A DNA stretch of 5,177 nt from Nitrospirota bacterium. GTDB lineage: Bacteria; Nitrospirota; Thermodesulfovibrionia; Thermodesulfovibrionales; JdFR-86. Positions 5,021 through 5,177 of the stretch are shown piece by piece. The number at the start of each line of letters is the position of its first letter. Within the stretch, counting starts at the first letter, position 1. The translations under genes were made by a program, and so were the position numbers. The stretch is from positions 1-5,177 of the forward strand of contig DAOUWH010000133.1 of assembly GCA_030667205.1 (NCBI GenBank), in the 5' to 3' direction. The notes beneath the pieces are model-generated. The model saw only the letters and a program-made list of their open reading frames with translations, had not been told where the DNA came from and did no database searches.

Positions 5021-5177
5021 AGCTCGCACCCCTCGCAATTTTCCCTGCCGCACAGACCCGCGATTCCCCTGTGGCACAGGGCAAAGTCGTACTTAAGCGG
5101 ATCATGGGCATCAAGCTCTCTAAGAGAGTCCGTTATCTCTACCGCAGTCCTCCAGCACGGGCACTTCCTCGACGTAA
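5011..5177 (-). CDS. TIGR02757/DUF2400-like protein, C-terminal fragment
   Basis: The last 54 codons of a gene that begins beyond the right edge, read in the frame that ends in TGA at 5013-5011. The motif AVEITDSLRELDAHDPLKYD, continuing into FALCHRGIAG (residues 11-40 of the fragment), resembles the C-terminus of the TIGR02757 / DUF2400 family, in which a D-P-x-K-Y-D-F-A-L block is characteristic. The function of that family is not established. The tail is rich in cysteine: a CPC pair near the start (5 and 7), then C34, C42, C47 and C50. The last three are spaced x4 and x2, which could bind zinc or an iron-sulfur cluster. The stop lies 10 bases inside the GlcD-like gene, so the two are probably cotranscribed and coupled. 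The reading frame is open to the edge and its composition is protein-like; the family call comes from memory of the motif only. A helix-hairpin-helix glycosylase-like tail is a less likely alternative. Confidence 0.65.
   Translation of the reverse strand, partial: TSRKCPCWRTAVEITDSLRELDAHDPLKYDFALCHRGIAGLCGRENCEGCELWH

Noticed and set aside
5021..5077. An upstream ATG at 5077 as the start of the GlcD-like protein
   Set aside because: The added 19 residues are basic and unlike the family, and lie wholly inside the upstream gene. The ATG at 5020 has a suitable ribosome binding site and a normal short overlap.

Overview
The window looks like an ordinary chromosomal segment of a fairly GC-rich, Gram-negative-type bacterium. 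The gene set is a System II (Ccs) cytochrome c maturation pair, a GlcD-type flavin dehydrogenase, a short alpha-glucan phosphorylase and a stand-alone LigD-type phosphoesterase. This mix suggests the Desulfobacterota ('Deltaproteobacteria') / Nitrospirota neighbourhood. That placement is an inference from family resemblance and was not tested. I saw no tRNA, rRNA, CRISPR array, insertion sequence or phage gene.

Layout, reading the minus strand from the right edge. The tail of a TIGR02757/DUF2400-like protein (5011-5177, start outside the window) overlaps by 10 bases a GlcD-like FAD-linked oxidase (3683-5020). The oxidase overlaps by 4 bases (ATGA) the membrane protein CcsA (2976-3686). These three genes look like one translationally coupled operon. 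Next, on the plus strand and convergent to ccsA, comes a nitronate monooxygenase/FabK-like flavoprotein (1809-2909). It has its own extended -10 promoter and a good ribosome binding site. A 335-base non-coding spacer (1474-1808) separates it from a second minus-strand run: a short ResB/Ccs1-like protein (739-1473), a LigD-type 3'-phosphoesterase domain protein (284-739, joined by TAATG), and the first 77 codons of an alpha-glucan phosphorylase (1-233, running off the left edge).

How the genes may work together. ResB and CcsA normally form one membrane complex that carries haem out and attaches it to CXXCH motifs of c-type cytochromes. Here they lie on the same strand but are separated by the opposite-strand flavoprotein gene. 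Both are short for their families, and the CcsA WWD motif has Thr where Asp is usual. The GlcD homologue would oxidise a 2-hydroxy acid and pass electrons to a respiratory chain, which fits loosely with cytochrome maturation. The phosphoesterase (DNA end cleaning) and the phosphorylase (glycogen/maltodextrin breakdown) have no obvious link to the rest.

I found no convincing new multi-gene system. The points most worth a second look are the split cytochrome c cassette, the altered WWD motif, the phosphoesterase that lacks the usual N-terminal catalytic segment, the cysteine-rich C-terminal part of the flavoprotein, and the cysteine cluster at the end of the DUF2400-like protein.
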